Assembly (NCBI RefSeq): GCF_028649475.1
Contig: NZ_JAQSIP010000004.1
Span: 434,001 to 498,000 of the forward strand
Source: Curvibacter cyanobacteriorum
GTDB taxonomy: Bacteria > Pseudomonadota > Gammaproteobacteria > Burkholderiales > Burkholderiaceae_C
DNA length: 64,000 bases
Reading direction: 5' to 3'
The notes under the pieces were generated by a model that saw nothing but the letters and a program-made list of their open reading frames with translations, was not told where the DNA came from and ran no database searches. Positions 63,606 to 64,000 of this stretch are shown here, in pieces. The position numbers and the translations under genes were made by a program. Each line of letters starts with the position of its first letter. Within the stretch, counting starts at the first letter, position 1.

Positions 63606-64000
63606 TCAGTCGGTCGGCAGGCCCAGGGCGGTGCGCACGGCATGCGCCTGGCGTTGCAGGCGCTGTGATTCGGGGTGTTGGTTGGCCTGCACTTGCAGCA
63701 GGTTTTGCGCGCCGACCCACTGGCCTGAACGCATCAACGCGTCCAGGTGGATCTGGCTGAACAGGTCGCGCTGGGCATGGCTGCCCCCGGTTTCCAGCAG
63801 GCGGGGCAGCGCCGTCCCCAGCGCCTGCACCGCCTCGGCGGCCCGCCCGGTGGCGTGGGCCAGCAGGCCTTGTGCGGCCGGGCAGGCCACTTCGAGCCAG
63901 GCGGCACGCAGCGGGCCGTGCACCTGCTGGGCATGGGCCTGCAGGCTGTCCAGCCAGGCGTGGGCCTGCTCGGTGCGGCCTGCGCGGGCCAGGCCGTACA
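63606..64000 (-). CDS. TPR protein (TTC38-like), C-terminal part
   Basis: At least 131 residues, open to the window edge on the minus strand; the N-terminal portion lies beyond base 64000. All-helical with TPR-like pattern; GRAAEAVQALGTALPRLLETGGSHAQRDLF (residues split over helices) and the following LMRSGQWVGAQNLLQ resemble the C-terminal end of the TTC38 family. The in-frame GTG at 63923 should not be taken as the start because the reading frame continues as YGLARAGRTEQAHAWLDSL upstream. Convergent with the small secreted protein gene. Confidence 0.65.
   Translation of the reverse strand, partial: YGLARAGRTEQAHAWLDSLQAHAQQVHGPLRAAWLEVACPAAQGLLAHATGRAAEAVQALGTALPRLLETGGSHAQRDLFSQIHLDALMRSGQWVGAQNLLQVQANQHPESQRLQRQAHAVRTALGLPTD

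Overview
The window is a 64 kb, GC-rich chromosomal segment from a betaproteobacterium, most likely order Burkholderiales and close to Comamonadaceae. The basis is gene content and order: a petABC–sspAB block, dciA/M23 peptidase/secA/argJ, a pilB-pilC-pilD-coaE-zapD-yacG block, ispB//rplU-rpmA-obg-proB, prmC-prfA-hemA, ubiE-Tim44-ubiJ-ubiB, and a ~1294-residue DUF3683-type FAD/Fe-S oxidoreductase. Genes are densely packed. Nothing in the window looks like an insertion sequence, prophage, integron, CRISPR array or plasmid. Both tRNA loci are intact, with no integrated material beside them.

Layout. 1–5.7 kb: 3' part of pdxA, mscL on the opposite strand, the cytochrome bc1 operon petABC, then sspA-sspB (starvation regulator and ClpXP adaptor). 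5.77 kb: tRNA-Thr(TGT). 5.9–12.8 kb: divergent dciA (helicase loader), then on + an M23 peptidase, secA with an unusual leader, argJ, a DUF815 ATPase and mutT. 12.9–18.4 kb: on -, pilB-pilC-pilD-coaE-zapD-yacG, with tRNA-Pro(CGG) just upstream. 18.8–26.8 kb: a DUF2799 lipoprotein, ispB, the divergent rplU-rpmA-obg-proB run, rppH, proS and a lytic transglycosylase. 26.9–33.2 kb, on -: a CNNM/CBS membrane protein, an orphan Lon-like AAA ATPase, grxD, and hemA-prfA-prmC. 33.6–38.7 kb: a complete ugpBAECQ glycerol-3-phosphate uptake operon. 38.9–45.2 kb: a SerA-like dehydrogenase, the DUF3683 megaenzyme and an orphan TctC-type binding protein. 45.3–54.4 kb: a DUF971 protein, the ubiquinone genes ubiE/ubiJ/ubiB with a Tim44-domain protein inserted, a sodium:solute symporter, an FmdB zinc ribbon, DUF502 and aspS. 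54.5–64 kb: nudB, a TPR protein with a degenerate receiver domain, a YbhP-like/ClsB pair, folE, a BLUF photoreceptor, an EamA transporter, DUF429, two overlapping unknown genes and a partial TTC38-like gene.

Most of this is core biology: respiration (bc1 plus ubiquinone), Sec export, type IV pilus assembly, translation (two aminoacyl-tRNA synthetases, release factor 1 and its methylase, L21/L27, two tRNAs) and cofactor synthesis (PLP, CoA, heme, folate/pterin). The points most worth following up are: a possible 49-codon leader ORF overlapping secA with a SecM-reminiscent C-terminus; a recurrent '-10 box then 6–9 nt then ATG' arrangement suggesting leaderless transcripts (secA leader, hemA, ubiJ, the YbhP-like gene); a receiver–TPR protein whose phospho-acceptor Asp is Glu; a short BLUF photoreceptor beside folE; the DUF3683 fusion; and an inverted repeat in the ugpB promoter region.

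Limits: all calls come from reading sequence and translations by eye. No database search, structure prediction or expression data were available, and promoter and terminator calls are pattern matches.
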